Program-made: the position numbers and the translations under genes | The notes under the pieces: model-generated | What the model was told of the DNA's origin: nothing | The model's database searches: none | Seen by the model: the letters and a program-made list of their open reading frames with translations, nothing else | From: Helianthus annuus | Taxonomy: Eukaryota > Streptophyta > Magnoliopsida > Asterales > Asteraceae | Length of the DNA: 64,000 bases | Reading direction: 5' to 3' | Assembly: GCF_002127325.2 (NCBI RefSeq) | Contig: NC_035448.2 | Span: 84,836,087 to 84,900,086, forward strand | Part shown: in pieces, positions 21,098-32,200 of the stretch | Layout: each line of letters opens with the position of its first letter | Position numbering within the stretch: the stretch's first letter is position 1

Positions 21098-24000
21098 TGT
21101 GACAACCCTCACAAAACCAGGTATCCGTACGACTTAATTAACTATTAATTGTTGCCTAATTACTGTGCTTAACTGAGATTTCTGATAAACTGCTACTTGA
21201 TTTTTGATACTTGTACATATCTGCATCATACTTTGATTTCCGTCACTACATTATTTACTTACTGAACTCTAGTGACAAACATGATGCACAAAAGCACAGT
21301 AGCATTTGAACGGATAACCTATTGAACATGCTGATATAGCCAGCATCAGGCAGACACTGCCTCTAAAGGCCTGAATGAGCCAGAAATATTTTACTACACC
21401 CATAGTGTGTGTAGGGATACAAGGGTTGTTAAAATGCGTCTCTAGGAATAAGATACAGAGATTGGATGTGCCTAAAACGTACTCTAAGCACAAGACACAA
21501 CACTTTTATCAACATACTAGCTTCTAGCTAATTAATAAAGTGCCAAAATATGAGGAAATATTCCTGACACTTTACAGAATAAATTGTGTCGCTAAAAATA
21601 TTAATTACGACGCTTAAAGGATTACTTAAGCACTTTAACGGATTACTATCCAACCGAACAACCGGACTATACCCGGAACATAAAAATATTGCCAGAAATA
21701 TTGTTAGCCTTTTTCTGAGCCAGTTAGGGTCCCTGATTACCCTAACACCCGCTTTATAACGCGTCACGCAACTAACGGGGTTAATCTCTAAAAGTAACCA
21801 ACTTAACATAACTGAACATTAACTGAACAATCGAGATCCAACCGGATACCCCCCCCCCCCCTCTTTGGGCCGGTTCCATCCTCATGGAACTAGGAGTACA
21901 CTTTTTGATTATTATATTAGATTTCGTGGATATCTAGAGGACTTGTAAACCGTTGGACGATAATCAAAATTTTGTCTATAAAATCAACACATAACACATT
22001 AGAGTCTTCACCACAAATCACCAACTTCACTCTCTCTCTTGCTCTCCTCTCTCTCGGCCGAAACTACCCACACACACACCTCCATTGTCGGTTCTTGATT
22101 CATCCATTCCAAGCTTATACAAGGTGTTCGGGTCACGTATAAGGAAGCTTGAAGCAAGTGGAAGTTGAAGGACCTCGTTCATTTGCTTTTATCCACGCCA
22201 TTTTCGACTAGATTCTTCCCTAGCCCCGAGCTAGAGGTATAATGTTTAAAACTCACTCTCGAGCGTATCTAAAGTGGTTAATATGATTTTTAACGGTTAA
22301 AAGTTGGAATCATGCGTTTTGAATCTTTAAAGGCTACTAAAACTTGAATATTGTTGGTTAAAAGCTTATAACGCATGTAAAAGTCGTAGTATTCGAATAT
22401 GTTGATTATTGAGGCCCGATCTACGTTGTGGTGGCTCTTATCATCGTTTAACCCGACTTTGTTAAGATCACGAATCTTGACATACGCTTGTTTCTATTGG
22501 TACAAGGGTTAAAAGGTGAAACTCCACCACACGAGAAACATGAACTTGTGTAAAAGTATTTTGACTTGTAAAATAGTATTTAAAACGAGCCGATCTACGT
22601 ATGTACAAGTGGTATATTCGTAGAACCAAGTGTCGAGAAAATCATGTTTTATAAAAGTTGGATGACATGTTAACAAATATGATTTTTACAAACTACAAGT
22701 GTATAAACACTTGTGAAACGAAAGATCCGACAAAATAACGATTTTTATAAAAATTGTCGGGAAGTTGTAAAGGATGATTTGTTCTAAAAACGGGGTTTTT
22801 ACAAGACTAAACTATTTTATACATAGATCCACTAAATATAAGGTGATCTACATTATGACTTTCGGAAAAATTACAAGTTCATGTAACAATGCGATTTTAC
22901 ATACTAGTCTACAAATTTGATGTATTGAAACTAGTTTGAAGTATCGGAACTTGATTGGTTGATTAAAGAAATTGTTGAAGTGATTTTGTAAAAGAAAATG
23001 ATACGCTTGAAAGCGTGGCCACCTCCAGTTACAGGGGAAACTCTGGCGAAATTTTTCTAAAATCTAACACTTAGAATTATTTAAACTATTTTGAGATGTT
23101 TTCAAAATACATTTCGCCATGACTTTGTTTATTAAATAATCGGAGGTGGGATTTTCACAAAAACTAAACGTGATAAATATTTATTCGATAAATATATTTT
23201 TCACCACACTGTTTATGATTATTTTGTGAAAATATATAAATATTATTTTTAGAGTAAAAATAATATTTACAAACTTCGTCGAACCCAAAATAATACCAAC
23301 GCCTACACGACAAACATATAAGTTACAACGGTAATTATTATTACCACTAAATCGCCAAAACGTAACTTACGCTTTATACGGAAGTATTCATAAATGCGAA
23401 TATTGTCAACGTATTATTTTGGAAGGTATTATGCGAAGAGAAAATATATTATTTTTGAGAAAAATAATTATATTTTGGAATGAGAAATATAATATATTAA
23501 GTGAGACTTAATATCATAAACGCACATGTATTAATTCCCCCATCCTTGGGAAGGAGATTTACTATCAAATATATACAAGGAACGGTTGACTAACTGTTTC
23601 CCGAAAATTTAACTATAAAGCTAAAACACGGCCATCCGTCTAATAGAATTAGCACATGTAGGTCGTTGCACAGCTTTCGGACATTTGGAGTGCTTGGTTT
23701 AGCTACGCACTGACTGTGAGTTCATGTCCCCCTTTTCTCTTAACTGTTTTCAGTTTTCTAAACTGCGGGGGTGAAATACATGTTACTATGATTATGAATA
23801 TGTTTATACATGGTATGGTTAGCGTAAGGTGCTTTGTTACTTAGATCATGTGAGTGGGTAGGCGGAAACTTGAGGCCATTAATCCTCATAGTAGGACCGA
23901 GGGACAGGAGCGGTAGATCTATCTGGGTGTAGCGAGCCCAGCCCCAGGTCCAGCTGAACGGACCTCGGGGTGACTTAGTGCCCGACGCATAAATCCGCTA

Positions 24001-24488
24001 GGTTTGAGTCATCCCTACTTGCACTTCACACATATCAATGGCCTTGCAAACCATTGGTGATCTCTTTTTCCTTATTTGCTACATACCAGGTTTTTGATAA
24101 GGATAAAGGTTTATTTACTCACTATCGCATGAACTCGCTCAACATTATTGTTGATTTTTCAACTTACATGTATTTCAGGAAACTAACGATCTGGCGCGGT
24201 ATGGCTTGTTTTCCGCTGCATTAGGCCCGAGGTCATCCAGGGTTCGAGACTTGTGACTCTTTCCTGGACAAGTCACAGTCCCTGAACCATGTTTACTTTA
24301 AGTTTGCATTTGTAATGTTTAGACAAGTTATGGTTGTTGGGTGTTAACCCGTTAAGACAATGTTTAATATTTTATTTATCAATGGATGATCTTGCATATT
24401 TTTAATTCATATAGCTTGTTATGATTAAGCTATGGTATTAAGAAGTCACACCAAAATAACCACGCTTCCGCAAAGCCAGGGTGTGACA
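21098..24488 (+). repeat. E2 5' LTR (3391 bp)
   Basis: Starts TGTGACAACCCTCACAAAAC and ends CCAGGGTGTGACA, so both ends carry TGTGACA. A TATA box (TATAAAAT) at 21977-21984 is followed by a CT-rich leader, which places the transcription start in the first third. A short hairpin, ACGCTTGAAAGCGT, lies at 23003-23016 within a block strongly conserved in E3. No real ORF; small ORFs here recur at the same place in the 3' LTR. Confidence 0.93.
21977..21984 (+). promoter_or_regulatory. TATA box of the E2 LTR promoter
   Basis: TATAAAAT lies about 50 bp upstream of a CT-rich untranslated stretch (TCACTCTCTCTCTTGC). The same box is at 48580-48587 in the 3' LTR. Confidence 0.65.
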
Positions 24489-24491
24489 GCT

Positions 24492-24503
24492 TGGTATCAG
24501 AGC
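24492..24503 (+). other. Primer binding site, tRNA-iMet type (E2)
   Basis: TGGTATCAGAGC, 3 nt after the LTR end. Confidence 0.92.
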
Positions 24504-24654
24504 TCTGATCATAGCGAACTAGGATTCCTTCTCGAGTCTAGACTATGATCACTAGGGCTCTCACGAAAACATTTTTACTGCATACCACTTAAGTCCAGAT
24601 CCAAAACGTTTTTATAAACAAATGTTGAGCGTATTTTATTTATTATTTTTAGGC

Positions 24655-24925
24655 TCAGTCTGGGAGGCTGAGGCTCGGTCTAGGAGACTGAGGCTCGGTC
24701 TGGGAGGCCGAGGCTCGATCTAATGGATCGAGGTAGTTGTCTAGTGGGACTAGGGAGTCAGTCTGGGAGGCTGGGAGAATTTGCTAGTGGGACTAGGGAG
24801 TCAGTCTGGGAGGCTGGGAAAGTTTGCTAGTGGGACTAGGGAGTCAGTCTGGGAGGCTGGGAAAGTTGGCTAGTGGGACTAGGAAGGACAGTCTGGGAGG
24901 CTGGGAGGCTAGTGGGACTAGGAGG
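24655..24925 (+). repeat. Leader minisatellite between PBS and accessory ORF (E2)
   Basis: It begins with 22-24 bp units (GGCTCGGTCTGGGAGGCTGA type) and turns into about 40-50 bp units combining CAGTCTGGGAGGCTGGGA with CTAGTGGGACTAGGGA, about five copies. A donor-like CGAG/GTAGTTG near 24729 is also present in E3 near 56007. Confidence 0.8.
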
Positions 24926-25007
24926 ATTATGTGATTATTACTTGGTAACTTGTGTGATTACCTGATTTACTGATTTTGTGCATATTTTGTGTTTATGTTA
25001 CAGACCC

Positions 25008-26594
25008 ATGGACTCACCAGCCACGGGTGATTCAGATACCACTGGACCTTTACCCGTAGTATCGGAGGACATTGTGTCTTCAGAGCACGAGGTGCATACC
25101 TCCGACTTCACCAGCACCGATGATGATGACTCCTTGCCCTTCGCTCTACCCGAGGGTGCTTATGAGCCTATTGATGGCGATCCTGCTGAGTATCTTCCCT
25201 TGGTAGCGATTCCAGCTCCCATACCTCTTGCTTCTTATCCAACATACGACTTGCTACCAGACGCCGAGGCTGACGGCGACATTGATCTCTTTGAGGACGA
25301 GCCTTACGAGGATGAGATTCCTGATGCAGCCCCTCTTCCCGCTGGCGATCTTTTGATGATTGCTGGTGCTCCAGTTGAGGACTCGCCCGCCCATTCGCCA
25401 GTCCTAGACTCCTTTGAGTCTGTGGCATCTGCACCGTCTCACGAGGTGAGCACGCAACATTTTATACACGACTCGGACCCCGATCAGGCATCTTCTGCCG
25501 CACCCATCCCGAGCTTTGTGTTCGAGCATGACGACATTGAGGATTCGGATCCCGTTTTTCCTCCAGGATTTGATCCTGACCGCGATATTGAGTATATTCC
25601 TATGGACCAGCATATGGAGGACCCTGTTGATCCCGTCGATCCTATCGATCCCCTTGATCCAGAGTTTGATTTTGATATGGCTTTTGATGACCCAGAGCCT
25701 GCCTTGGCCCCAGAGCAGGCAGCTGCTCTCGATCCTGTGCATGAGCATGACTTGGTACATGCTGACGTTCCTGTTGAGCCCGTTTTGGCCGACCCACCTG
25801 TTGGTGATGTTCCTTTGATAGCTGATGATCCTGTTGTTGATCCACCTTTTGTTGATCCCCCTTTGATTGCTGATATCCCTGTTGACCACCCAGTTGAGCA
25901 TGTTGCACCCGTAGATCCTGTCATTGCTCCGTTTGATCCTGTACCCCTCGAGCCTGAGCACGCTCTATTTGCAGAGCATATGGATCCACCCGATGAGGAG
26001 GCACAGCATGGTTGGATACCTGCTGACGAGGATGTTCCACCGTTTCCACCACATCACACTGATGCACATCATACTGATTTCACATTTCAGATCCCACCGT
26101 TTGTACCTCCAGCGGGGCCTGGAGAGGGCTCTTCAGCCCACCCTTTAGGTCACATACCGATGCCTATGCCTTTCATGCCCCAGATGACACCTGTTCCATC
26201 TTCTGTTCATGTAGCACCATTCGATCCCACCAGCACGCCACTGCTTTGGTCATCTTCCTCTCCGATGCCACCCACTGATCCATATCATCCATTCCATATG
26301 GGACATACCATAGAGGACGTCTTGATGTCCTTTGTCCATCAGCATGAGTCCCATACACAGCGACTTCAGGAGCTCGAGAGAGCTCAGTTATCACTAGGTC
26401 CATATCATGGTCAGACATCTTCATCTTTTCAGCCTTTTCGATCACTACCCCCGGACTTTGCTGCCCGACTTTCGACTATGGAGCAGCAGATCGCTTCTGT
26501 TATTCGCACTCAGCAGGTGATGGAGGAGGACTGGCTTCATTTACGCCGCTTACTCTACACTCACTTTCCCCCTCCTCCACCCCCATCCGCATAG
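25008..26594 (+). CDS. Acidic, proline-rich accessory ORF upstream of gag (E2 copy)
   Basis: Intact ORF of 528 residues from the ATG at 25008. An upstream in-frame ATG at 24978 adds only ten residues. I chose 25008 because CCCATGG is a good context, it lies just after TTACAG (acceptor-like), and it aligns with E1 and E3. The N-terminus has TSDFTSTDDDDSLPFALP and LPLVAIPAPIPLASYP. The long central region is Asp/Pro/Val repeats (VDPVDPIDPLDPEFD and similar). The C-terminus has DPYHPFHMGHTIEDVLMSF, a predicted coiled coil (TQRLQELERAQ, and AARLSTMEQQIASVIRTQQ) and the tail WLHLRRLLYTHF followed by PPPPPPSA. Very acidic. No enzyme, zinc or membrane motif. Open although the downstream gag is broken. 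Function unknown. Confidence 0.78.
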   Translation: MDSPATGDSDTTGPLPVVSEDIVSSEHEVHTSDFTSTDDDDSLPFALPEGAYEPIDGDPAEYLPLVAIPAPIPLASYPTYDLLPDAEADGDIDLFEDEPYEDEIPDAAPLPAGDLLMIAGAPVEDSPAHSPVLDSFESVASAPSHEVSTQHFIHDSDPDQASSAAPIPSFVFEHDDIEDSDPVFPPGFDPDRDIEYIPMDQHMEDPVDPVDPIDPLDPEFDFDMAFDDPEPALAPEQAAALDPVHEHDLVHADVPVEPVLADPPVGDVPLIADDPVVDPPFVDPPLIADIPVDHPVEHVAPVDPVIAPFDPVPLEPEHALFAEHMDPPDEEAQHGWIPADEDVPPFPPHHTDAHHTDFTFQIPPFVPPAGPGEGSSAHPLGHIPMPMPFMPQMTPVPSSVHVAPFDPTSTPLLWSSSSPMPPTDPYHPFHMGHTIEDVLMSFVHQHESHTQRLQELERAQLSLGPYHGQTSSSFQPFRSLPPDFAARLSTMEQQIASVIRTQQVMEEDWLHLRRLLYTHFPPPPPPSA

Positions 26595-27091
26595 AGCTCA
26601 TCGGTGCCATAGTGGTAGACGATGGTGAGACGACAGCGATTGTGACTGCACAGCCTTTTGGAGACCACCTGATGTTACTGACTTTTGTTGATACTTATTT
26701 GATGTACCTGATGTATGTGATACTGATATGATATAGTTTTGTACAGGGGTGATGTAGCCCCTATTTGATTGATGGTTGTATGACACACTTACTACACTTT
26801 ATGGTCTCGATATATGTAGCAATCGCGGTATTCTCACCATATCTGATGCACTTGATTTCTTATTTATATATTTGCAACATGGGATGTTGGGACATGGGAT
26901 GTTGTATGTATGATATTTGCAACATGGGATGTTGGGACATGGGATGTTGTATGTATGATATTTGCGACATGGGATGTTGGGACATGGGCTGTTGTGTGTG
27001 ATATATTGATAACATGAGATGTTATGTGCTATTATTATCACTATATACGTACGCTTTATTATGGCCTGACCAACGTACACATCTTTAGAAG
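26595..27091 (+). other. Spacer between accessory ORF and gag (E2)
   Basis: About 500 bp of noncoding sequence with a 45 bp tandem repeat in its second half (26874-27008). Confidence 0.6.
26874..27008 (+). repeat. Three tandem copies of a 45 bp unit
   Basis: Units start at 26874, 26919 and 26964. Each contains ACATGGGATGTTG twice, so the underlying motif is about 18-27 bp. The third unit is degenerate. Related ACATGGGATGTT motifs occur in the E3 spacer near 58195-58270. Confidence 0.85.
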
Positions 27092-27769
27092 ATGGCGCCA
27101 AGACAACAACCTCAGCCAATGCCTACTACTCAGGACGAACTACAGCAAGTCATTGCTGCTGCTATTGCTTAATATGCTGCCTCTCAGGGAGGAATGAGCG
27201 GAAGCAACTCCGGCAACACGGGCAACAACAACAATCCACCGCATGGGTGTACTTACAAACAATTCTTGGACTGCAAGCCCATAAACTTCGATGGCACAGG
27301 TGGTGCTGTTGCTTTCGTCCGCTGGGCTGAGAAAACCGAGTCCGTACTTCGCATGAGCAAATGCGCGCTGGATCAACAAGTCACTTACATCTCAGGGCTA
27401 TTTGTGGATGGAGCCCTATCCTGGTGGAATCTACAGGTCCAGACCCTTGGAGAAGCCGCAGCTTACGCACTGACGTGGACTGAGTTGAAAGAACTTATGC
27501 GCAAGAAGTACTGTTCTCGTGCTGAAATCCAGAGGTTAGAGACCGAATTCTGGCACCTGAAGATGGAAGGTCCCAAGATAGCTGAGTATGTTCAGAGGTT
27601 CCACGATTTGTCGCACGTGGTACCCTACATGGTTACACCGGAGTTCAAGAGGATTGAACGCTTCATTTGGGGATTGGCCCCTCAAATAATCAGCATGGTG
27701 ACTTCTTCCAAACCCGCAACTATCACTGAAGCCATAGATCTCAGTGTGGCTCTCACCGAAGAGGCAATT
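27092..27769 (+). pseudogene. gag: E2 gag, N-terminal part, with nonsense codon and SIRE insertion
   Basis: The start is ATGGCGCCAAGACAACAACC at 27092. Codon 27 is TAA (27170-27172) where the E1 and E3 copies have CAG (IAQYAAS), a C-to-T type nonsense change. The frame then stays open and contains the gag domain (VAFVRWAEKTESVLRMSKC, EFWHLKMEGPKIAEYVQRF). It reaches LTEEAI at 27769, where the SIRE element begins. The frame resumes in phase at 43743. Confidence 0.9.
27765..27769. repeat. Target-site duplication of the SIRE element, left copy (CAATT)
   Basis: CAATT at 27765-27769 and again at 43738-43742. Taking out the element and one copy leaves the gag frame of E2 in phase. Confidence 0.95.
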
Positions 27770-28458
27770 TGTTGGTGCACTTGTGTCTGTACTTTGTCTG
27801 TATTTTGTTATGTATAAAACGATGTCTTTTGTTTGTCGTGTTTACGTCTTTTGGTGTATTGTTTAAGTGTTGAGATGTATGTTTGACCAAGTCAACCATC
27901 CTCCTGGTTTGACTTGGCCAAACAGTCAACACCTTTGTGTTTATTATGTATGCTTCGAAGGATGTCATCGAAGGATGGATTGTATCCTTCGATGACCTCG
28001 AAAGACATCCTTCGTGGGATACTTATGGACCTCGAAGGATATATCATCCTTCGATGTACATATGGATCCTTCGATATCTTTCGATGGATATTCTGGTCGA
28101 TAGATGATCCTTCGACCAGAATGCCTTATCCTTCGTGCATGTTGTCTGATATGGGTATATATATATCATGTGGGTTTCACTTCACAGCAGGTTCTTGGCA
28201 GACACTTAGAAAGATATTGAGAGCATTTGTGAGTGAACCCAAGGTATTGTAAGAGAGCATTTCAGTTTGGTCAAGGACTGTAACCGTGTCCACTGAAATA
28301 CAAGAGAAAACTTTGATATATTGCTTGTCTACTCTTTCTCTTTGTAATCTTTGCTTTCATCTAAACTATCGGTTTGCACTCTAGCTTGGATTCCGCACTT
28401 GCTAGAGTGTTAAACATAACAAGGAATAGGTTTAACCTCAACCTCCGAGGGACCTACA
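27770..28458 (+). repeat. SIRE 5' LTR (689 bp)
   Basis: Starts TGTTGGTGCACTTG and ends GGGACCTACA. Upstream of the TATA box lies a dense set of TCGAAGGAT / ATCCTTCGA motifs (27952-28137) in both orientations. It differs from the 3' LTR near 28054, 28190 and 28246. Confidence 0.95.
28156..28166 (+). promoter_or_regulatory. TATA box of the SIRE LTR promoter
   Basis: TATATATATAT lies just downstream of the CCTTCGA motif array and about 300 bp before the LTR end. Confidence 0.65.
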
Positions 28459-28460
28459 AG

Positions 28461-28472
28461 TGGTATCAGAGC
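28461..28472 (+). other. Primer binding site, tRNA-iMet type (SIRE)
   Basis: TGGTATCAGAGC begins 2 nt after the LTR end. Confidence 0.93.
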
Positions 28473-28859
28473 CGTGGCTCTTTTCCTTGTTAAAACCGGG
28501 TTTGTGCAAGACTTTGGTTGTGTTTGCACAAAAACTTTCTTGGTTTAGCACCCGTTTTTAGTGTGTTTCTTGCCTTTCTAACCATAAAAACGTGTTCTAA
28601 ACTAACCGGGTGTGTTACGGGAAGGTTTGGGTAACTTAAAAATCTTGTTCAAAGAGGTTTGCTATTTTCCGGCCAATATTCCGGCTTAATTCCGGTTGCT
28701 TGGTTGTGGATAAGAAACTTCCTTTTTGGGCATTTTTTTTGAAAGTCAAATCTGACTTGGTGAAAAGTTGGTGCAGAAACATCCCTTCTGCCGAAAGTTG
28801 GTTCACCAACCACATCACCTTTTCACCAACCAGTCGTCCTTTCTGTCAGTGTGTGTCAG

Positions 28860-29220
28860 ACGTGTTCGAAAGATACCTTTCGAACTCGAAAGATCATCCT
28901 TCGATCAAGGAGATTCGACAGATAACCATCCTTCGAACATCTTTCGAAGTCAGTGTGTTGTCTTTCGAGTCAAGGAATCTTTTCGAAAGATACATCCTTC
29001 GAGTTACTGTTTCCCTTCGAAAGATAAGGATCCTTCGTGTAGGAGAATCTTTCGAAGTGATTGTTCGAAACTCAACAGTGATCCTTCGAACACTGTTGAT
29101 CCTTTGAACAAGTGTCATCTTTCGAGCATCCTTCGAGTCTTATCTGTTTAAACTTAACAACTTGTGATTTTCAGGTCTTTCGATCCAAGATCCTTCGACA
29201 GTTTGTTATCCTTCAAAGTT
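28860..29220. repeat. CCTTCGA motif array in the SIRE leader
   Basis: More than a dozen dispersed copies of ATCCTTCGA, ATCTTTCGA and their complements, some joined as near-palindromes (CTTTCGAAAG type). Same motif as in the LTR and in two arrays before the 3' ORF. The rest of the leader, 28473-28860, has no recognisable feature. Confidence 0.75.
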
Positions 29221-29282
29221 TTAACATAGTTTGTGAAAATTTTTTTTAAAAAATCATTTTCACCTAATATATTAAATATAAA

Positions 29283-32200
29283 ATGGGAACAAACGGTCAA
29301 TGGGATCCATCTGCGTGGACTACAACAACTTTGACTCCACAGTCATCATCTACGCAATCATCAACCACGCAATCTGCGCCAGAGTTCAACAAAACTGCAT
29401 GGATGCAGGCTATTGCCCTAACTCAAGCTGCAATGATAACTGCAAATCAATGGGCATTGGTCACAAATCAAAGCAGCAGCATTCAAGCAATGATGCAGAA
29501 CGATAGTGAAACTGGTACAAGCACAAAACCGCCAAAACTAAATCACATCAATGATTGGGGATGGTGGAAAGAAAGGCTGAGAACTTATGTTCAGGGGCAA
29601 GGTCAAGATCTATGGATGTGTTTCTTTACTCCATTTGAAAACGAGTTGGAAGTTGCAGGATCAAATCCAGAAACTTACAGCACAATGTCTGATGATGATA
29701 AGAAGAAATTTGAGTTGTAAAAGAAAGCATTCATGATTCTCACGCAAGCCCTTCACAGAGATATATACCACCAGTTTGTTTACTGTACAACAACTAAAAG
29801 CTTGTGGGATATGCTTACATTGAGATGTGAAGGAAATGCTCAATCAAGGAAGATCAAGCAGGAGCTGCTAAAGAAAGAGTTTGAAGGTTTTACCTGCATG
29901 GAGAATGAAGGTCTAGCAGAGTTGTCTACAAGATTTCACCATCTGTTGAGTGAAATGTTTGCCTTCAGAGTCACTGCCACTCCACAAGAAATGGTGAAGA
30001 GATTTGCTGATGGCTTACCATCAAAGTGGAGCAGTTATCTTGAGATCCTAAAGGAAAACGGTGTTCTGGACACAATCACCGTGTATGAGCTAATTCAGAA
30101 GTTGGAAAACAAAGATGTTGAAGAAAAGCTCAAGGCGAAAAGAACAATCACTCCTCAGAATCCAGAGATGTATTTTGGGATTGCAGGTGGTATTACTGGA
30201 GAAAAGCCAGCTTCTCAGCATGCTAAGCTTCAAACAGCGTTCATCTCCAACACCGGACCTTCAACAGCAAATCAATTTGATCCTTCAGCATACACGATGA
30301 TGTATTCAAGACCAGATTCTTCTTCTCAACAACAACAACAACAGACAGCTCAACAAGTCACACCACCGCCTTTCTTGGATCCTAACAGAGCTCAACAACA
30401 ACAACCACAACAACAAGGATTTTATGGAAGTTCTTCAAGCTTTCAAGCTACTTCCAATCCGAACACTGTCAGATTGGACACTTCAAACTTTTCAAAAGTC
30501 AGTGTCGAGATAGCCAAGGAGCATATGGAGATGTTGAATACCTTGGTTAGTGCTTACTGTGGGTTGGTTGCAGGTCAGATTGGAAATATCAATCTAACCA
30601 ACGAAGATTACCAGCAAGTTGATAAAGAAGAGTTTGAGATGATGGATATAAAGTGGGCTCTTGCTAGTGCTATTCGTAGAGCTAAAGAGTTTATGGAGAG
30701 AACGGGGAGAACCAACTTGGAAAGCAACAACAACACCAAGTATGGTTTTGATAAGAATGCTGTCACCTGCTTCAACTGTGGTGAAAAGGGTCATTTCAAG
30801 CGGGAATGTCAGAAGCCACCCAAGCAAGGCAATCAGAATCCTTTCAGGAATCAGAGACAGCCTCAACAGCAACAGAACAATTCTGACAGACAAATAGTTC
30901 CCGTGGGAAGAAATACATCTGGAACCACAAACTCTAATCCCCACAGAGGATTAGTTGTTCAAGCTGATGAGATTTGCAACTGGAATCTTCAGCTTGGTGA
31001 AGGAGGAAATGGTGGAACAGCATGTTATGCTAAGGTGGTTGAAAAGGTTGAAGAACCCGTGTCTGCTGGTGAATCTTCAGAAGATGAAGATAGCTCGGGT
31101 TATAGTGGAAGTATGGATGGGGAATCACTTGATGCTGGTGATTTATCAAGTGAGGCTTTAGATCTGGAGGTTGATGAGCTATTGGCTGATGCTGAAGCTT
31201 TATGCAAGAGAAGATCTATTCTTTGCCAGAAAGCTGCTGGAACTTCTGAGAAGCTTTCTCAATTTTTCTCTGAAGATGGATCTTTTTCTTTTCATACAGC
31301 CTTCATGGCTCATGTTGAAGGACAAACCTCTCAGGTATGTGATTCTAAACCTGACTCTATTTCTGCTGCTGTTGAATGTGCTAAATGTCTTGAATATGCA
31401 GAAAAGGAAAGTCTTTTTGAAATCACACACAAACACAATCAAGAATTGATTGTTGATCTTTCTAAAGCAACTGAGGCTAACTTGTTTTTAACAAGAAATG
31501 AAAAAGAGTTTAAAGCAACAATTGCGTCATTAAAACATGATGTTTCTGAACTTCAAAAAGCTGTTTTGAGAAAACAACATGCTAATAATAATTTGATTGA
31601 CACAATTGAAAAACAAATGGTAGAGTTAGCTACAGCTAGATGTGAATGTGAAACAATCAAGCAGAAATTGGAAAGCTATTCCAATTCCCGCTATGTTTTG
31701 GATCACATTATTGATGTCCAAAGGAAAAAGGGGGATGCAAAATGTACTGGTTACAAATCATGTCCTCCCCCGATGAATCACAATTATTCCAAATTGCCTA
31801 ATGACGAGGATATGCCCCGTTTTGAACCTACTGTGCCACTCGGTCTAGATGACTTTGCAGCAGGCCTCGGGTTCACAACTGGTACATCATCCTCGGGGCA
31901 ATCTGAATCTGAGAATGTGAAAAATTCATCGTCTGTTAAGGAACAGAGTTCTCCGATTATTGAGGATGCTGATTCTTCGGACGATGAATCTGAAGAAAAT
32001 GAGAAACCACAGTCTAACTCGGTTACACCAGACATTCCAATTGAGAATCACATCTTGTGTGATCCACCAGTGAAACCGAGTAAGGCTGAAACACCAAAGG
32101 CAATGAAGCCCAGTGTACCTAGCAGTGAAAAGAATAACTTGTTGTATACGCTCAAGGGAGACAGCAAAATTTATTCTGACAGAGATTTTCCAATCAAAAA

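Noticed and set aside
21269..21809. Minus-strand ORFs in the E2 LTR (also at 47874-48414)
   Set aside because: They occur twice only because the LTR is duplicated. No homology or codon signal.
25404..25961. Long minus-strand ORFs opposite the accessory ORF of E2
   Set aside because: Mirror frames of a compositionally biased Asp/Pro-rich gene.
27770..27817. C-terminal tail of the E2 gag fragment after LTEEAI
   Set aside because: These codons are translated SIRE LTR sequence.
28700..29151. Overlapping plus-strand ORFs in the SIRE leader
   Set aside because: They are produced by the CCTTCGA motif array, which lacks stops in some frames. They lie upstream of gag and have no homology.
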